Assembly (NCBI RefSeq): GCF_949987515.2
Contig: NC_082697.1
Coordinates: forward strand, 20,467,730 to 20,531,729
Length of the DNA: 64,000 nucleotides
Direction of reading: 5' to 3'
DNA from: Delphinus delphis
Taxonomy: Eukaryota > Chordata > Mammalia > Artiodactyla > Delphinidae
Shown here: in pieces, positions 33,301 to 45,049 of the stretch
Layout of the letters: every line of letters starts with the position of its first letter
How positions within the stretch are numbered: position 1 is the first letter of the stretch
Notes under the pieces: model-generated
The model's database searches: none
Told to the model about the DNA's origin: nothing
The model's input: the letters and a program-made list of their open reading frames with translations, nothing else
Program-made: the position numbers and the translations under genes

Positions 33301-35034
33301 AAGTACCTGAAACACAGCAGGCACTTAGGTAGCTTTTTAGGTTCAGCAAATGTTTAGGAGGACTAAAGACTGAAAGAATAAAAATCAGTGATAGAGGTTT
33401 TGACGGTGGGCCAGGCAGGAAGCCATGAGGGTCACAGAGAAGGGAAAGGGGCCCGTGGGAAAGGTAAGCAATGTTCTCCCTGGGATGAGGGAGGAGAGAT
33501 GGGGGTGGAGGGAGGCTGATTCAGGTCCACACAAACAGCAAACAGAAACAGAAACAATCTTGAGAGAGAGAGAGGTTTTGAAACTGATTTTGAGGTGGCA
33601 GTAAAACTTCATAAAGGGGTTCTGAATACACACATGTGAGAATGAGTCGAGCTCATAAGAGAAAGTGAGAGAAAATCAATCCGGGGTCAGTCCCCGTCCT
33701 CAGGAGAGACAGGAGGTGAGCGCAACGGGGCCGATGGATGTGCACCCAGGTGCCACCGGGACAGAGCCGAGGAAGCGGGCCCAGCTGGCCGGGCTAGAGA
33801 GGGCTGGAGGGTTGCTGGAAGCAGGGCCCCAGGAGCGGGGCCCACAGCATAAGGCGCCTGCCAAACTGAATTTTGATTTATCATTTAACAAAACAATTGT
33901 GCAAACAACCCCCTTTGTTAGGTAGTGAGTCAGTATCTAATTTGCTGTTAGTTTCATTGCTTGGTTTTGAAGCTTCAACCTTTCCTGTGTGCTGAAAATA
34001 GTTGGGTTTGAACGCCCACGGGGTACTTAGAGGGTAGATGGAGATGCTTCTCCCTCTGACTCCCCCTGCATCCAACATCCCCTCCTCTTTCTAGAGCAGG
34101 ACCTTTAAAAGACTTCTGGAGGAAGAACAGCCCTATGGGTGGAAGCAGTCAGCAGGAAGGCCCGCCTTCCTTCCAGACCCCATCCCCGCTCCCCCTTACT
34201 CTCTGCCCTCAGCCCCACCCCACCCCCGCCCCCATGCAACCAAGCCCGGCGCAGCTGAACTAGACCTGGGGCTTCTCAAGTCTGTGAAGGGACAGACTCT
34301 TCTCTGAACTGAGCAATGACCTGGGCTCATTTGCTAGCCAGCTGAGTGTCTGCTTTGCAGAGCTGGCCACATCTCCTAGGTGTTGGCGTCCACGCTGCAG
34401 GCTGCTGGGCCCTAGGAGAGCACCTGGACTTGAAAGCGGTCATCACTCCCACTCCCTGAGTCATACCGCAGGATGGACAAAAGAGAGACACATGGGCAGG
34501 CGGGCATCCCATGCTCATCAAGTGCCCACATGGTCACGGTGGGTATTGCCCTGTCCCAGCCTATGCTACAAAGAGCCTACCCGCTCTCCTAGAGGTGGAA
34601 AGCTCTGCAAGTGGTGGCTTGTGAGTGTCCGATCCAGGGTCAAAAGCCCATCTGCAACTCAGCGCACGTTGGTCCTAACATGACACCTAAAGAGGAAACA
34701 CCCAGCTGTCGGAGCCTGGATGGTTGGTCTGCTGCCAGTCCCCATGCTGTTCCTGCTCTTCTCCAGCCACATCTACAGCAGCCACTCCTGCATCAAGTCC
34801 CATGGCATCATCGCAGGTGACAAAACCTCAAGCCTTTCCTCCCTCAGCCACTCCTACCCGTCCCTCGATGATTTATACCATGGGACCCGGTGATCCACGT
34901 GGTTACAGGTAGCAGTCCCCGGGGTATTCTGCACAGGCCCTGTGTATGTTACTTTTCACACAGAACTGAAATCTTTTCTGTTTGCCAGAAGCTCTAAAGA
35001 GGTATCCCGAGATTTGAAAACCCCGTTAATTGTT

Positions 35035-35150
35035 ATCTCCAATTTACTGATAAGAAAAATAAAGCGTGCAGAGGTTCGGTGACTTGTTCAAGGTGACACA
35101 CTCAGGCAAACGCAGGAGCTGGAATTTCAGCCCAGCTGACCCCAGAGCTA
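35035..35150 (-). mobile_element. MIR SINE fragment
   Basis: Contains gtgacttgttcaaggtgaca and ggagctggaatttcagccca. Confidence 0.65.
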
Positions 35151-35171
35151 CCTATTAAAAAGTGTTAGATT

Positions 35172-35291
35172 GGGACTTCCCTGGCAGTCCAGTGGCTAAG
35201 ACTCCGTGCTTCCAATGCAGGGGGCACAGGTTCGATCCCTGGTCAGGGAGCTAAGATCCCACATGCTGCACGGTGCGGCCAAAAAAGAAAA
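35172..35291 (+). mobile_element. CHR-type SINE, short form
   Basis: Head gggacttccctggcagtcca. Perfect duplication aaaaagtgttagatt at 35157-35171 and 35292-35306. Confidence 0.93.
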
Positions 35292-35594
35292 AAAAAGTGT
35301 TAGATTAAACATTATTGCAAACAAATCTAATGTTCCGTCTTCAAATGATTGAAAGCTTAGACTAAATCCTGGAAGGATCAGTAGAGTATTCCGTGAAGTA
35401 TATGAGATTGAGCCCATCACAAAGGAGGATCACTAAGAACACAAAACAACTTGCCGAGTGAACGTCAGGCACCTTGAAATGCCCTAGGACAGCAGGCACT
35501 TCTTTCTGCGGGCAGTTCTGCTAACTCCGAACTGACTAAATCAGGAAACCTTGGGAGGCACAGATGCTACATGAACAGGCTACAGAGCTAGACC

Positions 35595-35765
35595 TGGACG
35601 TGGATGCAGGCTCCTCCACTTCTCGTCACCGTGTTCCCTCTAGCAAGTTACTTCCATTCTGTTGGCTTCTGCAACATGCAAATAATGCTACCCACCTTGT
35701 AGTGTTTGCAGTGGGTTTGGTCAAGAGAGAACACTTGACAGTTCCTGGCACCACAGAAAGCCCTT
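35595..35765 (+). mobile_element. MIR-like SINE
   Basis: Contains ctagcaagttacttccattc, tacccaccttgtagtgtttg and gacagttcctggcaccacag. Confidence 0.5.
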
Positions 35766-36245
35766 ATATGGCAGCTGTCATAGTCTTAGTCCTAATTCTG
35801 CCACCGACCCTGGCCAAGTCATTCTACCTGAGCTCGGCATCCTCAAACCCGGCTCCTCCGAGCTCTATCATCTGATTCACACACCCTCGATGGGCGGGGC
35901 AGGGCTCTGAGCAGGCACTTGAGCAGCCTCGAGGGGCTACTCAGGGTTGGTTGTTCCTGTTCTCATTCCAGCTCTTCCTCTGCCTGGAGCAGGAAGTCTG
36001 TGTCACTCACCCCTTCTCACTGCACCTCAGTTTCTCTCCCTTCCCACCCATGGTCATAAAGCAAGGACACATGTGAGAGATGCTTGGAATTCTACCAAAG
36101 GTCTACGCACGTGCAAAGATGCGTCAGCCTGTTGGTGGTCAACAAGAGCCTGCCTGCTGAATTCCTCACGTTGACTGAGTGACACCCGACTCGACTTCCT
36201 TCAAGTCCCCAGGGCTCCTGCCTCTTCTGGAGACCTTCTTGCCAA

Positions 36246-36265
36246 AAAAAAAAAAAAAAAAAAAA
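36246..36265. repeat. Poly(A) tract
   Basis: A run of about 20 adenines after ttgcc, in FAM83D intron 1. It may be the tail of a very short retroposed piece, but no duplication was identified. Confidence 0.7.
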
Positions 36266-36351
36266 GACCTATATTTTCACCCCATGTATTACAGATTTTA
36301 ACAGAACAGAAATTTTCTCCTGGAAATTTCTTTTAACATCTTTAAATAATG

Positions 36352-36725
36352 GGGCTTCCCTGGTAGCACAGTGGTTAAGAATCTGCCTGCCAATGCAGGG
36401 GACACAGGTTACAGCCCTGGTCGGGGGAAGATCCCACATGCCACGGAGCAACTAAGCCCGTGCACCACAACTACTGAGCCTGCTCTCTAGAGCCCGCGAG
36501 CCACAACTACTGACCCCACGTGCCACAACTACTGAAGCCCAGGTGCCTAGAGCCCGTGCTCCACAACAAGAGAAGCCACCGCAATGAGAAGCCCGCGCAC
36601 TGCAGCCAAGAGTAGTCCCCGCTCACCGCAACTAGAGAGAGCCCGCGTGCAGCAGCGAAGACCCAACGCAGACAAATATAAATAAATAAATAAATTTATT
36701 TAAAAAATTAAAATAAAATAAAATC
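36352..36725 (+). mobile_element. CHR SINE, long form
   Basis: Flanked by atctttaaataatg and atctttcaataatg (one mismatch). Tail of AAATAAAT units. Confidence 0.92.
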
Positions 36726-37089
36726 TTTCAATAATGATCTTGATATCAACTTCAGGGTTTAAAGACAAAAAGAACGTCAATTTCCACAGCAAAACCTAAA
36801 TTCATTCGTGCGTGTTGTTTTCTCTAAGTTTCATGGGCTCTTATAAAATTAGCAATTTAAGTATCAGATTAAATTGCCGATGGAGCCTCTATCTGCAGAG
36901 AGTGGCCTGGGGCCCCTCTGGGAAGGCAGGGGTGGGTAAACCAATTTTTCAATGGCCCCAGGGGTGCAGGGACCAGCCACATACAGCAACATTTCCTCTG
37001 CACTATTCCAGCATGAAGTACACAGGCGGGCTGGGCTTTTTCAAAGGGAGGGGAAAGCATCAAGAGACGTTTTGCGGGGGGAAGGGGCT

Positions 37090-37390
37090 TTATCATCGTG
37101 AGTTATTTTTTTTTTATAATTATGTAAAACATCTGCCTGGCTCCCAAGTCCAATCGACAAAACAAGCTACATCCAGAGACACCTAGCTTCCATCCTTGTC
37201 CCTTCTCTTCTGCCCTCCCCACAAAGATAATAACTTCAACTAGTTTGGGGTTTCTCCCATTTTTTAAAAAATATAAATAAAAGTATGCATGTGTACACAT
37301 ACTCATTTATGTTACTAAACGAGTACGTATATGTGTGTATACATGTGTATATGTATATGCTCATGTCCCCCCTGTAGATAAAAGGCAGCA
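37090..37390 (-). mobile_element. Old L1 3' fragment
   Basis: Resembles antisense L1 3' text (ttccatccttgtcccttctc ... taacttcaactagtttgggg) ending in a TATG/TGTA-rich run. Confidence 0.5.
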
Positions 37391-37561
37391 TATGATACGC
37401 GTTGTTCTAGACTAGTGCTGTCCCAGCAGAACCTTCTTAGATGGTGGAGGTTCTGTATCTGCACTGTCCAACATGGCCGCCACTAGCCATAAGCAGTGAT
37501 TAAATACTCGAAATATGACTAGTGCAATAAAGGAACTGAGTTTTTTAATGTATTTCCTTTT

Positions 37562-37774
37562 TTATTTTTTTTATTTTTTTTGCGGTACACGGGCCTCTCA
37601 CTGCTGTGGCCTCTCCCGTTGCAGAGCAACAGGCTCCGGACGCGCAGGCTCAGCGGCCATGGCTCACGGGCCCAGCCGCTCCACGGCATGTGGGATCTTC
37701 CTGGACCGGGGCACGAACCCGTGTCCCGTGCATCGGCAGACGGACTCTCAACCACTGTGCCACCAGGGAAGCCC
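37562..37774 (-). mobile_element. Young cetacean-type CHR SINE, antisense
   Basis: Poly-T then gcggtacacgggcctctcac and on to caccagggaagccc. Perfect duplication tgtatttcctttt at 37549-37561 and 37775-37787. Confidence 0.95.
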
Positions 37775-37899
37775 TGTATTTCCTTTTAAGTCACATAAAT
37801 TTAAATAGCCACAGGTGGCCAACGGCTGCCACACTGGTCACTGCGGTTCTAGCCACTTAATCGTAGGAAACAGAGCTAGTGCTCATCCCTTTTCAGAGC

Positions 37900-38200
37900 T
37901 GCTAGGCGCTGCACTGTGCAGAAGGATCCGTTTGCTCACCAAGCTGCCACTGACGGATGTTTGAGCCCTTCCAGCCTTTTGCTGTTATAATCAGTGCTGC
38001 AACAAATAGCCAACTGCATAGGCCTGTTCATATTTTTCGCCAGTGTATCTTTGGGACAGATACACAGACATAGAACTGCTAGGTCAATGGGTAAATACAA
38101 CTGAAATTTTGCTGAATATTGCCAGATTCCCCTCCAGAGGTTCTATCATTTGCATCCGGACTTTAAAAAAGCCAGTAGGCCTACTACTTTTCTTCATGAG
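37900..38200 (-). mobile_element. Old L1 ORF2-region fragment
   Basis: Contains tgctgcaacaaatagccaac, agaactgctaggtcaatggg and ttgccagattcccctccaga, the antisense of the L1 segment near the end of ORF2. Non-coding remnant. Confidence 0.7.
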
Positions 38201-38289
38201 AGAACTTATCCTTTATCCATAAAGGAACCAGAGAATAATTCTGCAGCTTCGCTACTGCCCAATGGATGCCAGGTGAAAAGAATAAAGAA

Positions 38290-38530
38290 ATGAAATGGCA
38301 GACAGAAAACAGAATAGTGGTTGCTGGGGGCTGAGAGGAGGAGGGAATGGGGAGTTATTGTTCAGTGGGAACAGAGGTTCCTCTTGGGAAGATGAACAAG
38401 TTCTGGACCTGGATGGTGGTGATGGTTGCATGTGGTGATGGTGAATGTCCTTAATCCACTGATCTGTACCCTTTAAAAAAGCGCTAAATTTTGTTACATA
38501 TATTTTACCACAATTAAAAAGAAGAAAGAA
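38290..38530 (+). mobile_element. L1 3' UTR
   Basis: Contains agaatagtggttgctggggg, ggatggtggtgatggttgca and tattttaccacaattaaaaa, a textbook old L1 3' end. Confidence 0.85.
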
Positions 38531-38650
38531 ATGAAATGGCGAAAGACTCCGAAATCCTTAACCTGACACACAGAACCAAAAGGAAGGGACAAAAAGTAGC
38601 CACACTTAGTCTAGTGGGCAGCATCTCACGCGTCGGTGAGATTTCCTAGG

Positions 38651-39085
38651 ACAGTGGTTCTCAACCAAGGGCAATTTTGCCCCTCAGAGGACATTTGGCA
38701 ATGTCTGGGGACACTTTTTAAAATTGTAAAATATATAACATATATAATATTTCCATCTTAACAATTCCTAAGCATACAATTCAGTGGCCTTAATTACATT
38801 TGCAATGCCGTCAGCCCTCACCACTATCTGTTTCCAAAACTTTTTTATCACCCCCAACTGAAACTCTAACCACTAAAGCAGTAACTCCTTCTTCCCCTGA
38901 CCCCCTCCCCAGGGGAGACATTTTTGAACGTGATGACCATTTTTTGGCGGGGGCCAGTGCTTCTGGCATCCACTGGGTGGAGGCCAGGGATACTACTCAG
39001 CATCCTACAATGCACAGGACAACCCCTCAGAACAAAGAGCGTTATCCCGTCCGAAACGTCAATAGTGATGAGGTTGAGAAAGCCT
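38651..39085 (+). mobile_element. hAT-type DNA transposon, split by L1
   Basis: The left half (cagtggttctcaaccaaggg ... catttggcaatgtctgggga) stops at 38712. The right half resumes at 38926 (gacatttttgaac, ccactgggtggaggccaggg, catcctacaatgcacaggac) and ends in the inverted terminus. Family name not fixed. Confidence 0.8.
38713..38925 (-). mobile_element. L1 3' UTR inserted in a DNA transposon
   Basis: Antisense L1 3' end (attgtaaaatatataacata, acaattcagtggccttaatt, aactgaaactctaaccacta). It interrupts the element at 38651-39085. Confidence 0.85.
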
Positions 39086-40359
39086 GCCCTGGGTTCCGAA
39101 CAGGAACTGCTCACACTGCACAGGTTCAATTGCAACTCAGAGGAGGACTGTGCAAGGCCAGGAGGGCCTTAATTTGGATACATCCACGCGCACACCAGGG
39201 GTCTCCAACAGATTCCTCAGCTGTTACTCCTCCTAGGAGGCAGGACTCTTTGTCAACACAACGACAGCTTTTTACAAACGCTCAGGTTATCAAAAGGATG
39301 CCCAAGTGTGAGGTCATAGCAAAAGTGCCCCTTTGGAACAAAAGCTCGTAGGGAATGGGCGGCTGGTAAGAGCGATGGCTCTGGAGAGTGCAGGACCTCC
39401 TAGCAGGGTGAGCTTTGTCTGTGAGCTCCCATCCAGACGCTAGGAATATCCCAAGAGCCTCGGCAACAGCACATCACCAAGTGAGGGCACACAGCACTTC
39501 CAGGCAAGGTCTCCACTCCCAGCCGATCTGTGGGGGCCAGAGCCCAGCCCAACGCTGATTCACATGGCAACAGAGACAAAGAAATGAATGACTCATCAAC
39601 AAATACAGTAGTACAGGGATAGATTCTAGAGTATGTGTGTAAGGGGGAAGTCCTGTGTAGTTCAAAATTCTCCTAAGAGCAGACATCTCAGCTCTCAAGA
39701 AGTCCAAAGTGGGGGAAAAAAAAAGTCCAAAACAGTACTTCCTCCAGCTTTGGTGAAGCTCAACTGAGCCCCGAGTCAGCTTGTATTCAGAAGCCACGCT
39801 GTACATGAATCGTGTGTTTCTAGGTGCTGTACCTCACTCAACGCAGCAGACCCACGCTTTGAAAGGTGCGCAGAAACTGAGCCCACGGCAGAACTGGCAG
39901 GTTCACAGCCCTGGTCCCACCTACCCTGGGACAAGTCCTTGCTGAGCAGATAGGCAGGCAAACTCACTTGCTGAATGATCAAAGGTGCACGTGAGAGGTC
40001 TCCGCTGTACCTACTGAGCACTATTCGGTGCCAGAGGCCCTACAAGCCTAAACGGCTCAAAAGCAACATGAGTCCTGGATGAGGACCCATCCCAGAACCA
40101 TCCGTTGAGGCCGCAGAGCCAGGATCAGACACCACCATTTACCAAGTGAGCCTGGCTTCTTGTGCCTGTACCCTGACCACCCCAGTCTCCTTCCTGCCAA
40201 GGGGAGATCCAGTCCTGTCATCGTCATTTTCCTTTTTCTTCAATATGCAACATGGAAATTAAAAGTTCAAATCTTAAGAAACTCTTAAAAAAAAACCCAG
40301 CTTATTGAAAACTACCAGAGCACCAACCCTCCCTCATGGCAGGGGGCCCTGTGGGGTGG

Positions 40360-40570
40360 TGAGTGGTCGAGAGCCCGGGCTCAGGGGCCAGGCAGACGGG
40401 CTCATGCCCAGCTCTGTCCCACACTAACTGTATCTTGGGGAAGCTACTTATCGTCTCTGTGCCTGGTCTCTTCTTAACTGTGGCCTCCTCTTAGGTTGGG
40501 GAGGGTTAACTGAGAGAGTCCAGGTAAAGGGCTTAGCACAGAAACTGACCCTTTAAAAGTGCTCAATCAC
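40360..40570 (+). mobile_element. MIR SINE
   Basis: Contains gagagcccgggctcaggggc, tggggaagctacttatcgtc and agggcttagcacagaaactg. Confidence 0.65.
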
Positions 40571-40854
40571 ACTGTCAAGCGCTTTCGCCATCTGAACACA
40601 GACACAGAACGGCTTCTCATCTCATCTGGAAACGGCCTGAGACCTACATCTCCACAGTCCTCGCCGTCACAGGTACTGGACTTCAAAGGATGTATTCGGA
40701 GTGACACAGCCGCTCCTGTGTACACAACCCACACCTCTACCTGGAGCAGCCGCACTGGACCGGCCACCAGATTAGCTCTCTAACACCTGTCTCCTCCACA
40801 GATTTCTGTCCACCTGGGGACAGCGACGCCTCCTTACCTCCACATGGCACAAGG

Positions 40855-41050
40855 CAGAGCGTGGTGGCTGACAGTGCTTAAGAGACGCTGTGCCTCGGTT
40901 TGAGTCCTGGCTCTGTCATTCCCTGGCTGTGTGACCTCGGGGCAACTTAACTTCTCTATGCCTCAATTTCATCAGCCGCAAAATGGAGCTAATAATCGCA
41001 CCTACCTTAGGGTTACTTGGAACAGTGCCTGGCAGAGAAAGCATTAGTAT
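40855..41050 (+). mobile_element. MIR SINE
   Basis: Contains tggctgtgtgacctcggggc, caatttcatcagccgcaaaa and acttggaacagtgcctggca. Confidence 0.8.
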
Positions 41051-41089
41051 GTTTTGGGGTTTTGGTTTTTTTTTTTTTACATAAAAGAG

Positions 41090-41920
41090 ATGGTGTCTGA
41101 GACCTCAAGTTTAGCGTGTCTCAAATCCCACTCACCTCCCCATCCCTACCCTCAGCCTCATTCTTCTCCTGTATTCTAATTTCGTGGCATCACCACTCAC
41201 CCAAGCTAAAAAACCTCAATTCTTCCTATACCTTCTCCTTGGCCTTGCCTACGTTCCTGCCCTCTCCCTCACTACCCTTCCGGTCCATCGAATGACCAAG
41301 TCCTGTCAATTCTACCTAAAATTCTTCCCCTGCCCGAGCCCCAGCACTGCCTCAGCACAGACCCCCTTCGACCCCCTTCTCACGTGTAGATCCCTAAACC
41401 CCTCCGTACTACCACCTCTACTCCAGTCTCGCCCCTCTCTAACCCATCCCCCTTCCTGCTCTCGCCAGCATTTACTGCTCAGGAACCCCAATCTGATCAG
41501 CTCCTCTCCTCCCTTTAAACCTGTGATGGCTCCCCACTGCTCCTTCCAGTAGCGTGCGAAGCCCTCGACAGTCTGGCGTCAGTCTTTCCCTTCAGCCTCC
41601 TCTCCTACCATTAACTCCCACATACTCTCTGCTCCAGCTGTGAGGAACGTGGCTGCCTCCCCAAATGCCAGGTGTTTTCACACTTCTGGGCTGGTCCCTA
41701 TCTTCTGGTCTGGCAAGCCCCACCCATCCTCTTGGACCCAGCTCCAAGGTCACCATCACTCCTAAAGCTTTCTTCAGCCTGCAGCAACTTCCTCACTGCT
41801 TCCCGCCAGCAGACTGTCAACTCTCAAGTGCAAGCAAGGATCATGTCCTTCACCTGTGGCCCCAGCCCCTGGGGCACAGTGTCCAATACACAGTAGGCTC
41901 TGAATAAGCAAGCAGTCTGG
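41090..41920 (+). mobile_element. L2 LINE, long 3' segment
   Basis: Contains gatggctccccactgctcct, ttgcctacgttcctgccctc, actgtcaactctcaagtgca and cacagtaggctctgaataag. Open frames here are L2 debris. Confidence 0.7.
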
Positions 41921-43589
41921 CATATGGCAGAGACACTGAAAATACTCATCAGATATAAAGGTAACGTACCACCTTTCTCAGTTAAAACTGCCCAGGTTCC
42001 AAATACAGAATCTTGAACATATAAGTGTGTAGCTGGACTAGGGCACAGAGCACGGCAAGAGGTTCTACCCAGGAATGCATTACAGAATGCCTACAAGACA
42101 AAGGTGTCTGAGCATCAGCCTTGAGCCCCTTCTAAGACCAGCATGAGTTGATGGACAGTCTTCCCTCTGGTCTTAGCTCCAGTGCCCCTCCACTACCACT
42201 AAAAATCGGATGTAAGCAAGAGGATAGGGCAATTCCGCTCTCTTTCATGGAGACCCGTTCATTACTTTTCTGAAGTTCCAAGTGCCCAAGTTCTCCCCCT
42301 AGACGTGATCGTTGGGAAGGCACACCTATCCTAAAATGGTGTCTTTTTCCATCTTTTCAATCCTCCCACTGAACCCATAGTGTCTGTTGCATCAAAAGGA
42401 CCCTCAGCACACCCAAAGCACTGCAGGACTGATAATAGCCTAGCTGGAGCCCACACCTACTTCCACAAAGGCAAGGCACTAGCCTACCGTACCCCCTACG
42501 CACTGCAACCCCACCATCAGGCAAAGAGCACCCAGCGCAGGGACACTGGTAAGTCAGGGCTTGTCCCTTCTTGGTTACTTCAATTGCCTTGATGCACAGA
42601 TATCATAACCACAGTCAGACACACAGGTACGAGCCCTACCAAGTCTTACCGTGGCCTGGGGCTTTATCTGCCATGTCTCTGGCACAGGCAGACAGCCAGG
42701 AAGCTGGGCACTGCCAGTCAGCAAGCGAGGTGGCATTTGATCATGGCTCTGGAGGAACGAGTCTGCTGCCACACCCTACCCACCCCTCCCACCTTCTGGG
42801 CTGCATTCTTCCTCCCAGACCCCTAGTACCCAGCACCCTGCTGCAGTCTCATCCTGGCTGGCAGAGAGACAAAACCTCCCACTGCACCCCAATACCTTGT
42901 CACACTAAGAGTCAGACAACAGCACCAAAACCCACTGTGAAGAGAGAGATGACTTAATGCAGGGGTATCTGCATTTTTTTTTCCAGCTTATGGAAATGCA
43001 AACTCCCTTCCCCACCCATTCACTGAAGGAGCAACTTCCCCTCCAGGCCTGCAGGAGGAAAAAGGGTTGGGGCTCACTTTGCCACTCTGGTGTGTATCTG
43101 CTTTCTACAACAAAAGACACGTGCAGGTGACTAGCAATGATAGATTCCTAATGCCCTGCAGTTGTCTCTGGGGACAACTTTCAGGTATTTTCCCCTAGGT
43201 TATGCGCTTCTTAGGTATTGCATCTCCTAAGAAGCTCCTGAAAGCGGGATCTAGAGTTGGCTGACAGACAGTCTGACAACTGGTTTTAACTGAAAGCTGT
43301 AACTAGCAGGACTTCTGATCACCCTCCCAGGGAATGTGAATGTTAGGAGTTGGAACTTGGGCACAATCCGCCGTCTTGGGGACCGAGACTCCTCCCACTC
43401 TCCCCTGCCACGAAGAGCGGCCAGGGAGGAGATCGGGGATCCGAGGGGATACACGCAGAGTGGGGCGAGTCGGGACCCCGGGACCACCCGGCTCGCGCTC
43501 CTAGCAGACCTCAGTTTCCCGTTTTTGAAGGGAGTGTCCCGTCGGACCGGGGACCGAGGTGACCCGAGGAGCCGGGCCGCGACGCTCAC

Positions 43590-44066
43590 CTCTCGCGCCG
43601 AGCGGAGCTGCTGGCGCAGCGCGTCCTTGCAGCCATAGGGGCCGCGGGCGCCCGTGCCGCGGAGCTGGAAGTGCGCCTCGACGCGCGTGGCCCCGCGGTA
43701 GGCGCCCTTATAGAAGGAGGGCCAGCCGAGCTCCAGCAGCGGCGGCTCCAGGTCCGACTGCTCGGGGAAGTAGGTGCCGGAGGAGCAGTCGTGCGACGAG
43801 CCGAAGGAATCCTCGGCCCCCGCTGCCGCGCCCTCCTCGCCGGGCCGCTCGGCCGCGCCTAGGATGGCGCGCACCTCGTCGGGGTTTAGGAAGCGGCCGA
43901 GGCGCTCGCGTCGCAGGAAGGCCGCGAAAGCGTCGGGGCCGCCCGCCACCAGCTCCTCGAGCGCCAAGCGCCGCTCCTCGCTGTACAGCTCGGCCGGGTT
44001 GGGCGGCCCGCACGGTGACAGGCAGGCTGCGGGCAGTTCGTCCAGGCCATCGGACCGCAGAGCCAT
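43590..44066 (-). CDS. FAM83D: FAM83D coding exon 1
   Basis: This exon has 159 codons, from [18 protein letters not shown] to [10 protein letters not shown], and is GC-rich. It encodes the start of DUF1669. The ATG at 44066-44064 was chosen because the downstream protein matches the FAM83D N-terminus; in-frame methionines further upstream lie in promoter sequence. The donor gtgagc follows base 43590 in phase 0. The acidic [19 protein letters not shown] segment is typical of the family. An alanine run in human is shorter here, which accounts for a two-residue offset in numbering. Confidence 0.97.
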
Positions 44067-44099
44067 GGCGACGCTCTGACACAAGACAGCTCGGACCAC

Positions 44100-44270
44100 C
44101 ACGGGAGCGCAGGACACTTTATAGGCACCTTTGAATCTAACCGGCCCGCGCCATTGGCCGCGCCGCCCCTCCCTGGCTCTTCCATTGGCTGCCTTGTTGT
44201 GACGGCAGAGTCCGGAAGCAGTGCACGCCTCTACGACTCCGCCCCCTGAAGTGCTATTGGCTGCCCCGCG
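44100..44270 (-). promoter_or_regulatory. FAM83D: FAM83D proximal promoter: CCAAT boxes, CHR-like site, TATA-like box
   Basis: Reading the minus strand toward the gene: CCAAT boxes (plus-strand ATTGG) at 44256-44260, 44184-44188 and 44153-44157, then TTCAAA (plus-strand TTTGAA) at 44130-44135, then TATAAA at 44118-44123, then the ATG at 44066. Two CCAAT boxes are 31 bp apart. NF-Y boxes at that spacing, just upstream of a CHR element, are the signature of DREAM/MuvB-controlled G2/M genes, which fits a spindle protein. Motifs and spacing are seen directly; factor binding is inferred. The CHR is in reverse orientation relative to transcription. Confidence 0.75.
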
Positions 44271-44839
44271 GCGCGGCCCGGCCCCGCCCCGCCCCGCAGC
44301 CCTGCCCCACCCAGCGCCTCCGTAGAGGTCCGGGACTGCGGTTGAGACCACGTTCTTGCTCCGTGGTTCCTCAGCGGAATTTAGTCTTGGCGACTACGTT
44401 CCTGTTCCGAGGTAGCGTTCCTGCTATGGTCCTGCGGGGAGCCGAGTTCATCAAGATCAACTAGAGAGCAGATGTCAGGCCTGAGTGGCCGTGGTACCCG
44501 GGGCGGTGGGGCAGGCAGGGAGCCCGAACTGAAGCCGGAGAGCCCGACCACAGCCATCCTCGCGCTCCCCCTGCCGGCCGCCCCACAGCGCGGCCCTACA
44601 AGGCCCAGGGAGGTCAGAAATGTGAACTGGGAGGAGAGGCTGGGACCTGCTGGGGCACACTGACCCACTGACCGTGCTTCTCCGGGTCTCTCAGAGCTTG
44701 GGTGAGGCCAGCCACTCCCCAGTATTGAAATCATTCATTCATTCGTTCAAAAATACCGGTCCGTCATAATAGCCACTCCTTTGATTACACCTTCAGGTAG
44801 CTTTCTCTTCTCTCACCTGATCATTTTCTTTCGTTGTTA

Positions 44840-45026
44840 AGATTTATTTTTTTGATGTGGATTATTTTTAAAGTCTTTACTGAATTTGTTACAATATTGC
44901 TTCTGTTTTATGTTTTGGCTTTTTGGCCGCCAGGCATATGGGATCTTAGCTCCCTGACCAGGGATGAAACCCGCACCCCCTGCATTGGAAGGCCAAGTCT
45001 TAACCACAGGACTGCCAGGGAAGTCC
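44840..45026 (-). mobile_element. CHR-type SINE, short form, antisense
   Basis: The antisense tail acaatattgcttctgtttta, then gggatcttagctccctgacc, ending at gccagggaagtccc. Upstream of the FAM83D promoter. Confidence 0.9.
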
Positions 45027-45049
45027 CTCACCTCCTTGTTTTTTGCCTG

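Larger units (their letters stand above)
30206..43589 (-). other. FAM83D intron 1, unassigned parts
   Basis: This 13.4-kb intron holds SINEs, MIR, L1, L2 and a split hAT element as listed. The stretches 30210-31740, 33310-35030, 35770-36340, 39100-40350 and 41930-43340 carry no recognisable gene; the last is GC-rich toward the CpG island. Confidence 0.5.
21600..44095 (-). other. FAM83D: FAM83D (CHICA) gene, complete
   Basis: There are four coding exons (477, 168, 125 and 913 nt) totalling 1683 nt, that is 560 residues plus stop; the human protein is about 585. FAM83 proteins share an N-terminal DUF1669 (SACK1) domain, a pseudo-phospholipase-D fold that anchors casein kinase 1. FAM83D brings CK1 alpha to the mitotic spindle and is reported to bind HMMR, KIF22 and DYNLL1. 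Here DUF1669 covers roughly residues 1-290, and the rest is a serine-rich, probably disordered tail. An HxKxxxxD remnant (H240, K242, D247) and F281 are present; D247 and F281 align to the human D249 and F283 reported as needed for CK1 binding. All junctions are in phase. The tail is shorter than in human, around the TQT motifs. Confidence 0.96.
43340..44680. promoter_or_regulatory. FAM83D: CpG island over FAM83D exon 1
   Basis: A CpG-dense, repeat-free stretch covers exon 1, the promoter and a few hundred bases upstream. Runs such as ggccccgccccgccccgc at about 44280 are Sp1-type GC boxes. The island extends beyond the promoter on the far side, so divergent transcription is possible. Confidence 0.8.

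Noticed and set aside
38800..39351. A 183-codon plus-strand open frame
   Set aside because: It runs through an antisense L1 tail and half of a hAT element; it shows no protein family features.
43559..44134. A 191-codon plus-strand open frame rich in R, P, A and G
   Set aside because: It is the antisense of FAM83D exon 1 and its promoter in GC-rich DNA. Composition alone keeps it open.
44472..44663. A 63-codon plus-strand open frame upstream of FAM83D
   Set aside because: It is in a CpG island where GC-rich frames stay open by chance. A divergent transcript is possible but the protein has no support.
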